NCBI GenBank assembly: GCA_018224505.1
Contig: JAGTVD010000278.1
Span: 1-8,523, forward strand
Source of the DNA: Desulfatitalea sp.
GTDB taxonomy: Bacteria > Desulfobacterota > Desulfobacteria > Desulfobacterales > Desulfosarcinaceae
DNA: 8,523 nt
Direction of reading: 5' to 3'
A program made the translations under genes and the position numbers. The notes beneath the pieces were generated by a model. The model was not told where the DNA came from. It was given only the letters and a program-made list of their open reading frames with translations, and made no database searches. Below are positions 1 through 6,088 of this stretch, piece by piece. Numbering within the stretch: position 1 is the first letter of the stretch; each line of letters opens with the position of its first letter.

Positions 1-69
1 AGCGCCGATCACGGCTATGGCGCGCGGCCTGAATATGGCATCCATGGATTGCTTCGTTGCAAGATCCAA
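1..69 (-). CDS. Acyl-CoA ligase (ADP-forming) family protein, N-terminus only
   Basis: Partial gene running off the left edge; only the first 15-23 codons are visible. Read on the minus strand from the ATG at 45-43, the peptide is MDAIFRPRAIAVIGA. This closely resembles the opening of the CoA-binding domain of ADP-forming acetate/acyl-CoA ligases and related acyl-CoA synthetases, where an 'F.P.SIAVIGAS' strand begins the Rossmann fold. Start choice: an in-frame TTG at 69-67 lies 7 nt after a GAGGAG ribosome-binding site (82-77), whereas the ATG 24 nt later has no good site in front of it, so I place the start at the TTG. Such enzymes convert acyl-CoA, ADP and phosphate to acid, CoA and ATP; protein acetyltransferase fusions share this domain. 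It follows lpd on the same strand after 160 nt containing a likely terminator, so it is probably a separate unit. The family call rests on a short peptide; substrate is unknown. Confidence 0.65.
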   Translation of the reverse strand, partial: MDLATKQSMDAIFRPRAIAVIGA

Positions 70-76
70 AAAACAG

Positions 77-82
77 CTCCTC
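77..82 (-). promoter_or_regulatory. Ribosome-binding site that decides a TTG start
   Basis: The minus strand reads GAGGAG here, 7 nt before TTG at 69-67, which is in frame with the CoA-ligase-like peptide. The downstream in-frame ATG (45-43) has only a weak GAAG-like sequence nearby. This favours the TTG start, giving eight extra residues. Confidence 0.55.
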
Positions 83-114
83 TTTAGCGTTGCCACGGCC
101 CTTTATGCTAACTC

Positions 115-139
115 ATCGCGGCTGGAAGCCGCTCCCACA
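115..139 (-). repeat. REP-like palindromic element
   Basis: On the minus strand a TGTGGGA head is followed by the stem-loop GCGGCT-TCC-AGCCGC (6 perfect pairs, positions 132-118) and then GAT. Head plus short GC-rich imperfect palindrome resembles repetitive extragenic palindromes of the GTAG/GTGGGAG type, known from pseudomonads and xanthomonads, where they occur in many intergenic copies and are mobilised by RAYT (TnpA-REP) transposases. Only one copy is visible, so its repetitive nature is inferred from resemblance, and no partner copy in the opposite orientation (REPIN) is seen. It lies 46 nt upstream of the TTG start of the CoA-ligase-like gene. Confidence 0.5.
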
Positions 140-147
140 GGCCAGGA

Positions 148-163
148 TCTGCCGGCCGGCAGA
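148..163. repeat. 16-bp perfect palindrome
   Basis: TCTGCCGGCCGGCAGA is fully self-complementary. As RNA it could fold as a 6-bp stem with a GGCC tetraloop; as DNA it could be a symmetric protein-binding site. It lies between the likely lpd terminator and the REP-like element. No T-tract follows on either strand, so it does not look like an intrinsic terminator. Function unknown. Confidence 0.5.
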
Positions 164-169
164 AACAAC

Positions 170-203
170 TACAAGCAAACAGGGCGGACACATGGGCCCG
201 CCC
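170..203 (-). terminator. Likely intrinsic terminator of the sucA-sucB-lpd operon
   Basis: On the minus strand, 26 nt after the lpd stop, GGGCGG (203-198) can pair with CCGCCC (187-182) across a 10-nt loop, and is followed by a T-rich stretch beginning TGTTTGCTTGT. The stem is strong but the T-tract is interrupted, so efficiency may be partial and some read-through into the CoA-ligase-like gene is possible. Confidence 0.45.
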
Positions 204-229
204 CGGAAGCCGACACTTCTGTTAACCCA

Positions 230-1645
230 TCACGATGCATAGATCGAACACTTGCGAACCGCCATCGCCGCCTCCTGCAGCGCCTCGGCGAAAGTGGGGT
301 GACCGTGCACCGTGCGGGCGATATCTTCCGAGCTGGCGCCGAACTCCAGGGCCAGGACACACTCGGCGATCATGTCGGCGGCCCGCGGGCCGATGATGTG
401 CACGCCCAGGATACGGTCGGTCTTGCCGTGGGCAATCAGTTTGACGAACCCATCGGTTTCGCCCATGCAGCGCGCCCGGCCGGCCCCGGTGAACGGATAG
501 CTGCCTACGCAATAGGGGATCTCCCGCGCTTTGACCTGATCTTCGGTCAGGCCCACACTGGCCACCTCGGGCCAGGTGTAGATCACCGAGGGGATAGCGT
601 CGTAGTTCACTTCGCCGTGGCGGCCGGCAATGCTCTCCACTGCGGCGATGCCTTCGGCCGAGGCTTTGTGGGCCAGCATGGGGCCCGGCACCAGGTCGCC
701 GATGGCGTAGATACCCGCCACGCTGGTCTGGTAGCCTTCATCCACCAGAATGTGGCCGCTTTTGGTATCGGTTTTCACGCCCAGGGCCTCCAGGCCCAGA
801 TTGCGGGTCAGGGGCCGGCGGCCCACCGACACCAGCAACCGATCGAAGGTAAGCGATTCGCGCTGCTCATCTTTCTCCACGGTGACGGATACCCCTTTGG
901 CCGAGGCCTTGGCCTCCATCACTCGCGTGCCCAGGCGCATGTCGAACCCCTGCTTGCGCAGAATGCGGTCCAGAGTGCGGGCCACCTGGCCGTCCAGACC
1001 GGTGCCGATCTTGGGCAGCATCTCGATCACCGTCACCTTGGCGCCCAGCCGCAGCCACACCGAACCCAGCTCCAGTCCAATGTAACCGCCGCCCACGATG
1101 CCCAGATGCTTGGGTACCGCTTCGAAGCGCAGGGCATCGGTGGAGTTGACGATGCGATCACCGTCGAAATCCAGGCCGGGAGGCTCCACGGGGGCACTGC
1201 CCGTCGCCAGCAAAATGTGCCGGGTGGTCAGGGTTTGCTTCTTTTTACCCTTGGCCGCCGCCACGGTCACCTGCCCCGGCTCCGGTACGCTGGCGGTGCC
1301 CTCGAGCAGGGTCACCTTGTGGCTCTCCAGCAGCTTGCGCACATTGGTGGTCAGATCTTCGACCACCTTGTCCTTGCGGGCCATCATGGTTTTCAGGTCC
1401 AGGCCCACCTTGCCGGTCTTGACCCCATGGTCCGCCAAATGGGTGAGGGCCAGGTGGTAGTATTCGCTGGAGTCGAGCAGCGCCTTACTGGGAATGCAGC
1501 CTTCGTTGAGGCACACCCCGCCCAGGCGGGGTGCTTTCTCCACGCAGGCGGTCCTGAGCCCCAGCTGGGCGGCCCGCACGGCGGCCACATACCCGCCGGG
1601 GCCCGAACCGATGATCACCAAATCGTAGTCCTGTTTGTCTGCCAT
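230..1645 (-). CDS. lpd: Dihydrolipoyl dehydrogenase (E3)
   Basis: 471 aa, the usual length of E3. This FAD flavoprotein reoxidises the dihydrolipoyl arm of SucB and reduces NAD+. Visible in order: FAD-binding GSGPGG (13-18); redox disulfide CLNEGC with C45 and C50; the ATG motif near 147-149; NAD-binding GGGYIG (185-190); the second FAD motif GIYAIGDL (311-318); and the C-terminal dimerisation domain ending in HGHPTFAEA, giving the catalytic pair H449 and E454 contributed to the partner subunit. All expected catalytic residues are present. It is the last gene of the sucA-sucB-lpd operon, starting 2 nt after the sucB stop, and its ribosome-binding site is inside the end of sucB, so translation is probably coupled. 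A dedicated lpd suggests this E3 serves the 2-oxoglutarate complex, though E3 is often shared with pyruvate dehydrogenase or the glycine cleavage system. Family assignment is firm. Confidence 0.97.
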   Translation of the reverse strand: MADKQDYDLVIIGSGPGGYVAAVRAAQLGLRTACVEKAPRLGGVCLNEGCIPSKALLDSSEYYHLALTHLADHGVKTGKVGLDLKTMMARKDKVVEDLTTNVRKLLESHKVTLLEGTASVPEPGQVTVAAAKGKKKQTLTTRHILLATGSAPVEPPGLDFDGDRIVNSTDALRFEAVPKHLGIVGGGYIGLELGSVWLRLGAKVTVIEMLPKIGTGLDGQVARTLDRILRKQGFDMRLGTRVMEAKASAKGVSVTVEKDEQRESLTFDRLLVSVGRRPLTRNLGLEALGVKTDTKSGHILVDEGYQTSVAGIYAIGDLVPGPMLAHKASAEGIAAVESIAGRHGEVNYDAIPSVIYTWPEVASVGLTEDQVKAREIPYCVGSYPFTGAGRARCMGETDGFVKLIAHGKTDRILGVHIIGPRAADMIAECVLALEFGASSEDIARTVHGHPTFAEALQEAAMAVRKCSIYAS

Positions 1646-1647
1646 GG

Positions 1648-1658
1648 TTACACCTCCA
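1648..1658 (-). promoter_or_regulatory. lpd ribosome-binding site embedded in the sucB stop region
   Basis: The last codons of sucB on the minus strand are TTG GAG GTG TAA, and the GGAGGTG they contain is a near-ideal Shine-Dalgarno sequence ending 5 nt before the lpd ATG (1645). A ribosome terminating on sucB sits over this site, a usual arrangement for translational coupling that would help balance E2 and E3 output. Confidence 0.75.
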
Positions 1659-3009
1659 ACAGAAGCCGCTCGGGATTTTCCACCAGCTCCTTGATGCGTT
1701 TGAGAAATGTGACCGCTTCGCGACCGTCCACGATGCGGTGATCGTAGCTCAGGGCCACGTACATCATGGGCCGGATCACGATCTCGTCATCTACCACCAC
1801 CGGGCGCTTCTCGATGCGGTGCATGCCCAGGATGCCGCTCTGGGGCGTGTTGAGAATGGGGGTGCTCAGCATCGAACCGTAGACCCCGCCATTGCTGATG
1901 GTGAAGGTACCCCCTTCCAGGTCGGCCAACTCCAGGCGGTTCTCCTTGATCTTGGCCACATAGTCGATGATGGCCTTTTCGACCTGGGCGAAGCTCATGC
2001 GTTCGGCATGCCGGATTACCGGCACCACCAGGCCCCGGGCCGTGCCGATCGCCACGCCGATGTGCTGGTAGTTGTGGTAGACGATGTCGCTGCCGTCGAT
2101 GAAGCCGTTGACCTGGGGGAATTCCTGCAGAGCGGCCACGGAAGCTTTTACGAAGAACGACATGAAACCCAGGGCGATCTCGTGCTTCTCTTTGAACGCA
2201 TCCTTGTACTGGGTGCGCAGGGCCATGGCGCGGCTCATGTCGATGTCGTTGAAGGTGGTGAGCATGGCGGTGTTCTGCTTGGCTTCCAGCAACCGGGCGG
2301 CGATGCGCTTACGGATGGGCGACATGGCCTTGCGCACTTCAGCCGGCGGGGCATCCTTGCCCAGTTCGGCCGGCGGGACGCATTCATCGGGCACCCCGGC
2401 CGGCGCCTGTTCCAGGGCCAGCAGCACATCGCCTTTGGTGATGCGCCCGCCGGGCCCGGTGCCGGCAATGGTGTCGGCATCGAGTTGCTTTTCGGCCACC
2501 AGCCGGCGCACCGCCGGCGACAGCAAGGCGGACGCCCCCTCTTTGGGGGGCGCCTTGTCGGCCTTCTTCTCCGGGGGTTTTTCCTTTTCCTTGGGCCGCT
2601 CTTGATCTGCCGCGGCCTTCTTCTCTTTCTGGGCGGAGTCCTTATCCTGCCCGGCTTCAACGGCTACCTTTTCCTCTTCCTCAGCCTCAGCATTGGCCTT
2701 CTTGCCGTCATCCGCCCGCTTGGACGCCGCCGCCTCGTCCTTTTCTTTTTCCTTCTTCTTATCATCCGGCTGCTGCTTGCCCGCCGGTTCGATCCTGGCC
2801 ACCACGGTGCCCACGGCCACGGTCTCTCCGGCGGCCACCAGGATGGTGAGCGTACCGGCCACCTCGGCGGTCACTTCCAGGGTCACCTTGTCGGTTTCGA
2901 GAACGAACAACGGCTCGTCCTTCTCCACCACATCGCCGTCCTGCTTGAACCACTCACTCAAAACGGCTTCCTGCACCGATTCGCCTACGGCGGGGATTTT
3001 GACTTCCAT
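1648..3009 (-). CDS. sucB: Dihydrolipoyllysine-residue succinyltransferase (E2o)
   Basis: 453 aa, somewhat longer than typical E2o (about 400 aa). It is the core of the complex, moving the succinyl group from E1o to CoA. Domains: one lipoyl domain (about 2-75) with lipoylation site K41 in ETDKVTLEV; a long linker (about 78-158); the peripheral subunit-binding domain (about 162-199, LSPAVRRLVAE...TGPGGRITKGDV); a second short linker with Pro/Ala (202-224); and the catalytic domain (about 225-453) with SYDHRIVDG, giving catalytic H424 and D428, and the C-terminus ERLLLEV typical of E2o. The catalytic-domain style (LSTPILNTPQSGILGMHRI) favours succinyl- over acetyltransferase, in line with the adjacent sucA. 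Oddity: the first linker is about 60% charged (Lys/Glu/Asp) instead of Ala/Pro-rich, which accounts for the extra length. The start is supported by AGGAG 11 nt upstream. Confidence 0.96.
   Translation of the reverse strand: MEVKIPAVGESVQEAVLSEWFKQDGDVVEKDEPLFVLETDKVTLEVTAEVAGTLTILVAAGETVAVGTVVARIEPAGKQQPDDKKKEKEKDEAAASKRADDGKKANAEAEEEEKVAVEAGQDKDSAQKEKKAAADQERPKEKEKPPEKKADKAPPKEGASALLSPAVRRLVAEKQLDADTIAGTGPGGRITKGDVLLALEQAPAGVPDECVPPAELGKDAPPAEVRKAMSPIRKRIAARLLEAKQNTAMLTTFNDIDMSRAMALRTQYKDAFKEKHEIALGFMSFFVKASVAALQEFPQVNGFIDGSDIVYHNYQHIGVAIGTARGLVVPVIRHAERMSFAQVEKAIIDYVAKIKENRLELADLEGGTFTISNGGVYGSMLSTPILNTPQSGILGMHRIEKRPVVVDDEIVIRPMMYVALSYDHRIVDGREAVTFLKRIKELVENPERLLLEV
2524..2557 (-). other. 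Stable stem-loop inside sucB
   Basis: CAAGGCG (2524-2530) pairs with CGCCTTG (2551-2557), and inside it CCCCC pairs with GGGGG around a short TCTTT-type loop, with a 4-nt one-sided bulge. It lies in the coding sequence exactly where the charged linker ends and the subunit-binding domain begins (codons for roughly residues 151-162). It may simply follow from codon choice; slowing of the ribosome at a domain boundary is a possible but untested role. Confidence 0.35.
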
Positions 3010-3020
3010 TTTTATCCAGG

Positions 3021-3025
3021 CTCCT
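3021..3025 (-). promoter_or_regulatory. sucB ribosome-binding site
   Basis: AGGAG on the minus strand, 11 nt before the sucB ATG (3009), immediately after the intercistronic hairpin at 3028-3044. The spacing is slightly long but acceptable and supports the chosen start. Confidence 0.5.
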
Positions 3026-3027
3026 GT

Positions 3028-3044
3028 GCCCGGCTTCGCCGGGC
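3028..3044 (-). promoter_or_regulatory. Intercistronic hairpin between sucA and sucB
   Basis: GCCCGGC and GCCGGGC form a perfect 7-bp GC-rich stem with a 3-nt loop (GAA in the mRNA). It lies 21 nt after the sucA stop and 2 nt before the sucB ribosome-binding site. On the mRNA strand no T-tract follows, so it is unlikely to be a terminator; a role in 3'-end stability of the sucA message or in setting the sucA:sucB ratio is plausible. On the plus strand it is followed by GTTTTATG, weakly terminator-like, but no plus-strand gene ends here. Confidence 0.5.
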
Positions 3045-3065
3045 GTTTTATGTTTGAAGTTTAAA

Positions 3066-5792
3066 CTATCCCCCCATACTGCTTTTCCCATCCAAAATCC
3101 CCACCGCTTCATCCGAAATCCGCCCCTGCTCAACCTTGTAAATATTCGGGAATCCGGTGGCCGGAGACGCGGCGGGTTTGCGTCCCACATAGGCCAGGGG
3201 CTGCTCGATCAGCGCTTCGATCCGCGGACGCACGAACTGCCAGCCACCCATGTTCTCCGGAGCCTCCTGGACCCAGACCCACGATTCGGACCGGGGATAG
3301 CCCGCCAGCACCTGTTTGAACTGTTCTTCGGGAAACGGGTAGTACTGCTCCAGGCGAACGATGGCGATGGTGTCGTTTTCCAACTCTTCGCGCCGCTGCA
3401 GCAACTGGTAGTAAATCTTGCCACTGCACAGCAGCACCTTGCGGGCCTTGGCTGGCTGCAGTGGATCATCCAGCACCGGTTGAAAAGGACCGGCGGCTAC
3501 CTCGGCCAGGGACGATAACGCCCGGGGATGGCGCAGCAGGCTTTTGGGGGTCATGAGTACCAGCGGTTTGCGATAGGTGGCTTTCACCTGGCGGCGCAGC
3601 AGGTGAAAGTATTGGGCCGGGGTGGTAACATCGCACACCAGCAGGTTCTCTGCGGCGCACAATTGCAGAAAACGTTCCAGGCGCGCGCTGGAGTGCTCGG
3701 GCCCCAGCCCTTCCCAACCGTGGGGCAACAGCAGTCCCAGGCCGCACAAGCGCTCCCACTTGGCTTCGCCGCTGGCGATGAACAGATCGACAACCGCCTG
3801 GGCATTGTTGACAAAGTCGCCGAACTGGGCTTCCCAAAGGGTCAGGCCACGGGGCTGGGCCAGGGCATACCCATAGTCGAACCCCATCACCGAGGCCTCG
3901 GACAAGGGGCTGTCACACACCCGAAAGGCAGCCGCCGGGCCGTCCAGATGCGCCAGCGGCACGCGCCGCTGACCGGTTTTGCGGTCCACCAATACGGCGT
4001 GCCGCTGGCTGAAAGTGCCCCGCCCACTGTCCTGGCCGCTGAGCCGGATGGGCACCCCCTCGGCCAGCAGGCTGGCGAAGGCCAGCGCCTCGGCATTGGC
4101 CCAATCGATCCCCTCGCCCTTCTCCACCGCGCCCAGCCGCCGCTGCAACAGTTGCTCGATTTTGCCATGGGGAGCGAAATCGTCCGGCACGCGATTGATG
4201 GCGCGGGCCAGATCCCGGAGCCGTTCGCGGTCCACGGCGGTATCCACCGGCGCGTGACTGTACTTGCCGCTGAACGGTTCCCACTCCTTGAAAAAGCGGG
4301 TTTCGGGAAAGGGGCAGGTACTGCCGTGCACCTCGCTGTAGGCTTGCTCCATGGCGTCGGTGACCGCCTTTTCCATACGAGCCAACTCCTCGGCACTAAC
4401 GACCCCCTCCTCGATGAGGGTTTCGGCATACAGCTTGTGCAACGAGGGGCGCTCGCGGATACGGTCGTACATCTGCGGCTGGGTGAAGTAGGGTTCGTCC
4501 CCTTCATTGTGTCCGAAACGACGGTAGCACACGACATCCACCACCACATCCTTGCCATAGGCGGCGCGGTAGTCAGCGGCAAGTCCGATGATGTGCACCA
4601 GCGCCTCGGGGTTCTCCCCGTGCACATGAAAAATGGGCACCATCAACATTTTGGCCACATCGGTGCTGTAGCGGGTGGAACGGGCATCGTCGGGCAGGGT
4701 GGTGTAGCCGATCTGGTTGTTGATCACCACATGAATGGTGCCGCCGGTGCCGTACCCCTTGAGCTGGCTCATGTTCAACGTTTCGGCCAACACGCCCTGG
4801 CCGGCAAAAGCCGCGTCGCCGTGCAACAGCAAGGGCACCACCTGCCGCCGGCCGTCTTCGCCGGCCAATTCCTGGCGCGCCCGGGCCACCCCTTCCACCA
4901 CTGGCGACACCGCCTCAAGGTGACTGGGATTGTTCACCAGCAGGGCCTGGATCCGGCCTTCTTCCCCCAGATCGATCTCCCCCAGGTATCCTTTGTGGTA
5001 CTTCACATCCCCGGCGCCCACCAGCTGGCTGCTGTCATAGCAGTTCTCGAATTCGGACAGCAACTCGGCCACGGGCCTGCCAAGGATATTGGTCTGCACA
5101 TTGAGCCGACCCCGGTGGGCCATGCCCAGGATGACCTCCCGGGCCCCCTGACGGGCCAGCCGGCGCAGCAGGGCATCGAGCATGGGGATCACGCCGTCGC
5201 CCCCCTCCAGGGAAAAGCGGGTCACGGCCAAGTAGCGCTTGTTGAAAAATTGCTCGAACAATGCCGTCCGCACAAGCATTTCCAGAATGCGGAGCCGCTG
5301 TGCGCCATCGAGATCCGGCCGGTTGCGCGCCGGCTCCATGCGATCCTGCAACCAGCGCCGTTCGTCCGGATCCTGCAAGTGCATGTACTCCACCCCCACG
5401 GACCGGCAGTACGTCTCTTTCAGGATCTGGACAATCTCCTTGAGGCGGGCCTGTTCGACAAAGGTGAACTGGGGGGTCTGTGCCACCTGTTCCAACTGAT
5501 CGCTATCCAGTCCGAAGTCGTCCAGAGCCAGCAGCGGATGTTCGGTGGGACAGGCGCTCAGCGGATCCATGCAGGCCAGCAGGTGGCCGATGTCCCGGTA
5601 TCGGTGAATCAGCTCGGCCACACGAGCCGCGAGGCCCCCATCCCCATCCGTTGCCGGAACACCTTTATCCCGGCCAATGTCGAATCCATGAAAAAAAACG
5701 CGCCACTCCCGTCCCACGGATTCGGGATCGGCCTTGTAGCGCTGATATTGTTCGTCGATATAGTTCAGATTCAAAGTTTCGGATATTTGCAT
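3066..5792 (-). CDS. sucA: 2-oxoglutarate dehydrogenase E1 component
   Basis: 908 aa, near the usual length of E1o (E. coli about 930). It decarboxylates 2-oxoglutarate on thiamine diphosphate and succinylates the SucB lipoyl group. Domains: N-terminal E2-binding segment (1-40, LNLNYIDEQYQRYKADPESV...EWRVFF); thiamine-diphosphate domain (about 180-490) with AHRGRLN (H226), SHLE (H291), metal/cofactor segment GDAAFAGQGV (325-334) and FGHNEGDEP (426-434); transketolase-like pyrimidine domain (about 565-760) with GQDSGRGTFSQRHAV, WEAQFGDF and GPEHSSARLERFLQ (697-710); and C-terminal domain ending with PENMGGWQFVRPRIE. The sequence tracks E. coli SucA throughout the second half, and all key motifs are intact. 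The ATG is preceded by AAAGGG with a short 4-nt spacer; the N-terminus fits the family, so the start is reasonable. First gene of the operon with sucB and lpd. Confidence 0.97.
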   Translation of the reverse strand: MQISETLNLNYIDEQYQRYKADPESVGREWRVFFHGFDIGRDKGVPATDGDGGLAARVAELIHRYRDIGHLLACMDPLSACPTEHPLLALDDFGLDSDQLEQVAQTPQFTFVEQARLKEIVQILKETYCRSVGVEYMHLQDPDERRWLQDRMEPARNRPDLDGAQRLRILEMLVRTALFEQFFNKRYLAVTRFSLEGGDGVIPMLDALLRRLARQGAREVILGMAHRGRLNVQTNILGRPVAELLSEFENCYDSSQLVGAGDVKYHKGYLGEIDLGEEGRIQALLVNNPSHLEAVSPVVEGVARARQELAGEDGRRQVVPLLLHGDAAFAGQGVLAETLNMSQLKGYGTGGTIHVVINNQIGYTTLPDDARSTRYSTDVAKMLMVPIFHVHGENPEALVHIIGLAADYRAAYGKDVVVDVVCYRRFGHNEGDEPYFTQPQMYDRIRERPSLHKLYAETLIEEGVVSAEELARMEKAVTDAMEQAYSEVHGSTCPFPETRFFKEWEPFSGKYSHAPVDTAVDRERLRDLARAINRVPDDFAPHGKIEQLLQRRLGAVEKGEGIDWANAEALAFASLLAEGVPIRLSGQDSGRGTFSQRHAVLVDRKTGQRRVPLAHLDGPAAAFRVCDSPLSEASVMGFDYGYALAQPRGLTLWEAQFGDFVNNAQAVVDLFIASGEAKWERLCGLGLLLPHGWEGLGPEHSSARLERFLQLCAAENLLVCDVTTPAQYFHLLRRQVKATYRKPLVLMTPKSLLRHPRALSSLAEVAAGPFQPVLDDPLQPAKARKVLLCSGKIYYQLLQRREELENDTIAIVRLEQYYPFPEEQFKQVLAGYPRSESWVWVQEAPENMGGWQFVRPRIEALIEQPLAYVGRKPAASPATGFPNIYKVEQGRISDEAVGILDGKSSMGG

Positions 5793-5924
5793 CTTGCCCT
5801 TTTCCCCGACGGGGTTGTGCGGTTGCCGATGGCCGGCGACAGGCGGTCGGTGATGGGTAATCGGTCAATAGTGATCAGTGTTCATTCTGTGATGGATGAT
5901 AGGCAAAAGCGGCTGGGGTGTCAA

Positions 5925-5969
5925 TTGGGTTTGTTGGGTTTGTTGAGTGTGTTGGGTTTGTTGGGTTGA
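5925..5969 (+). repeat. Five-copy 9-bp tandem repeat (TTGGGTTTG)
   Basis: Five units in perfect 9-bp register: TTGGGTTTG (5925-5933), TTGGGTTTG (5934-5942), TTGAGTGTG (5943-5951), TTGGGTTTG (5952-5960) and TTGGGTTGA (5961-5969). After a 7-nt break two related partial units follow (5977-5993, TTGGGTTTTTGGGTTGA). On the sucA strand this reads as repeats of CAAACCCAA. GGG runs recur on the plus strand, so strand-specific G-quadruplex formation is conceivable. If the candidate sucA promoter is right, the array sits in the sucA 5' leader. Confidence 0.8.
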
Positions 5970-6002
5970 ACGGTCGTTGGGTTTTTGGGTTGATCGGAAG
6001 AA

Positions 6003-6031
6003 ACTATCCTTTGACTTTTGGCGGCGTTCAA
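6003..6031 (-). promoter_or_regulatory. Candidate sigma-70-type promoter for sucA-sucB-lpd
   Basis: On the minus strand TTGAAC (6031-6026) is a -35-like hexamer, followed by a 17-nt spacer and GATAGT (6008-6003) as a -10-like hexamer; each matches 4 of 6 consensus bases. Transcription would begin near 5996, giving a leader of about 200 nt containing the 9-bp tandem repeat. Prediction by eye only. Confidence 0.3.
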
Positions 6032-6088
6032 CCGAAAATAAGACCATTGTTCGACTGATATTTGTATTGCATTCAGCGGAGGAGAACC

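Larger units (their letters stand above)
5793..6088. promoter_or_regulatory. Divergent control region between sucA and the HD gene
   Basis: This 296-nt stretch has no convincing gene. Next to sucA, on the minus strand, are AAAGGG (5802-5797) as its ribosome-binding site and a small CCCC/GGGG dyad (5804-5814). Positions about 5840-5905 are low-complexity TGAT/GGGTAAT/GATCAGTG-type filler. Positions 5925-5969 are a 9-bp tandem repeat with more G/T-rich partial units to 5993. Beyond that is a candidate sucA promoter (6003-6031), then AT-rich sequence and the HD-gene ribosome-binding site GGAGGAG (6079-6085). Confidence 0.6.

Noticed and set aside
17..1741. 574-codon plus-strand open frame opposite lpd
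   Set aside because: It is antisense to a certain lpd gene, its translation is rich in His, Gln, Gly and Arg with no family-like motif, and long antisense frames are expected in GC-rich genes.
1738..3057. 439-codon plus-strand open frame opposite sucB
   Set aside because: Antisense shadow. Its Leu/Phe-rich stretch that looks like membrane helices is merely the complement of the Lys/Glu-rich SucB linker.
3528..5969. 813-codon plus-strand open frame opposite sucA
   Set aside because: Antisense shadow of a well-conserved gene; low-complexity composition, no recognisable domain.
6011..6039. TTGACT (6011-6016) as a -35 for the HD gene
   Set aside because: The hexamer is good, but at 17-18 nt spacing only GAAAAT/AAAATA is available as a -10, and the same bases form the spacer of the minus-strand candidate. 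Too weak to list.
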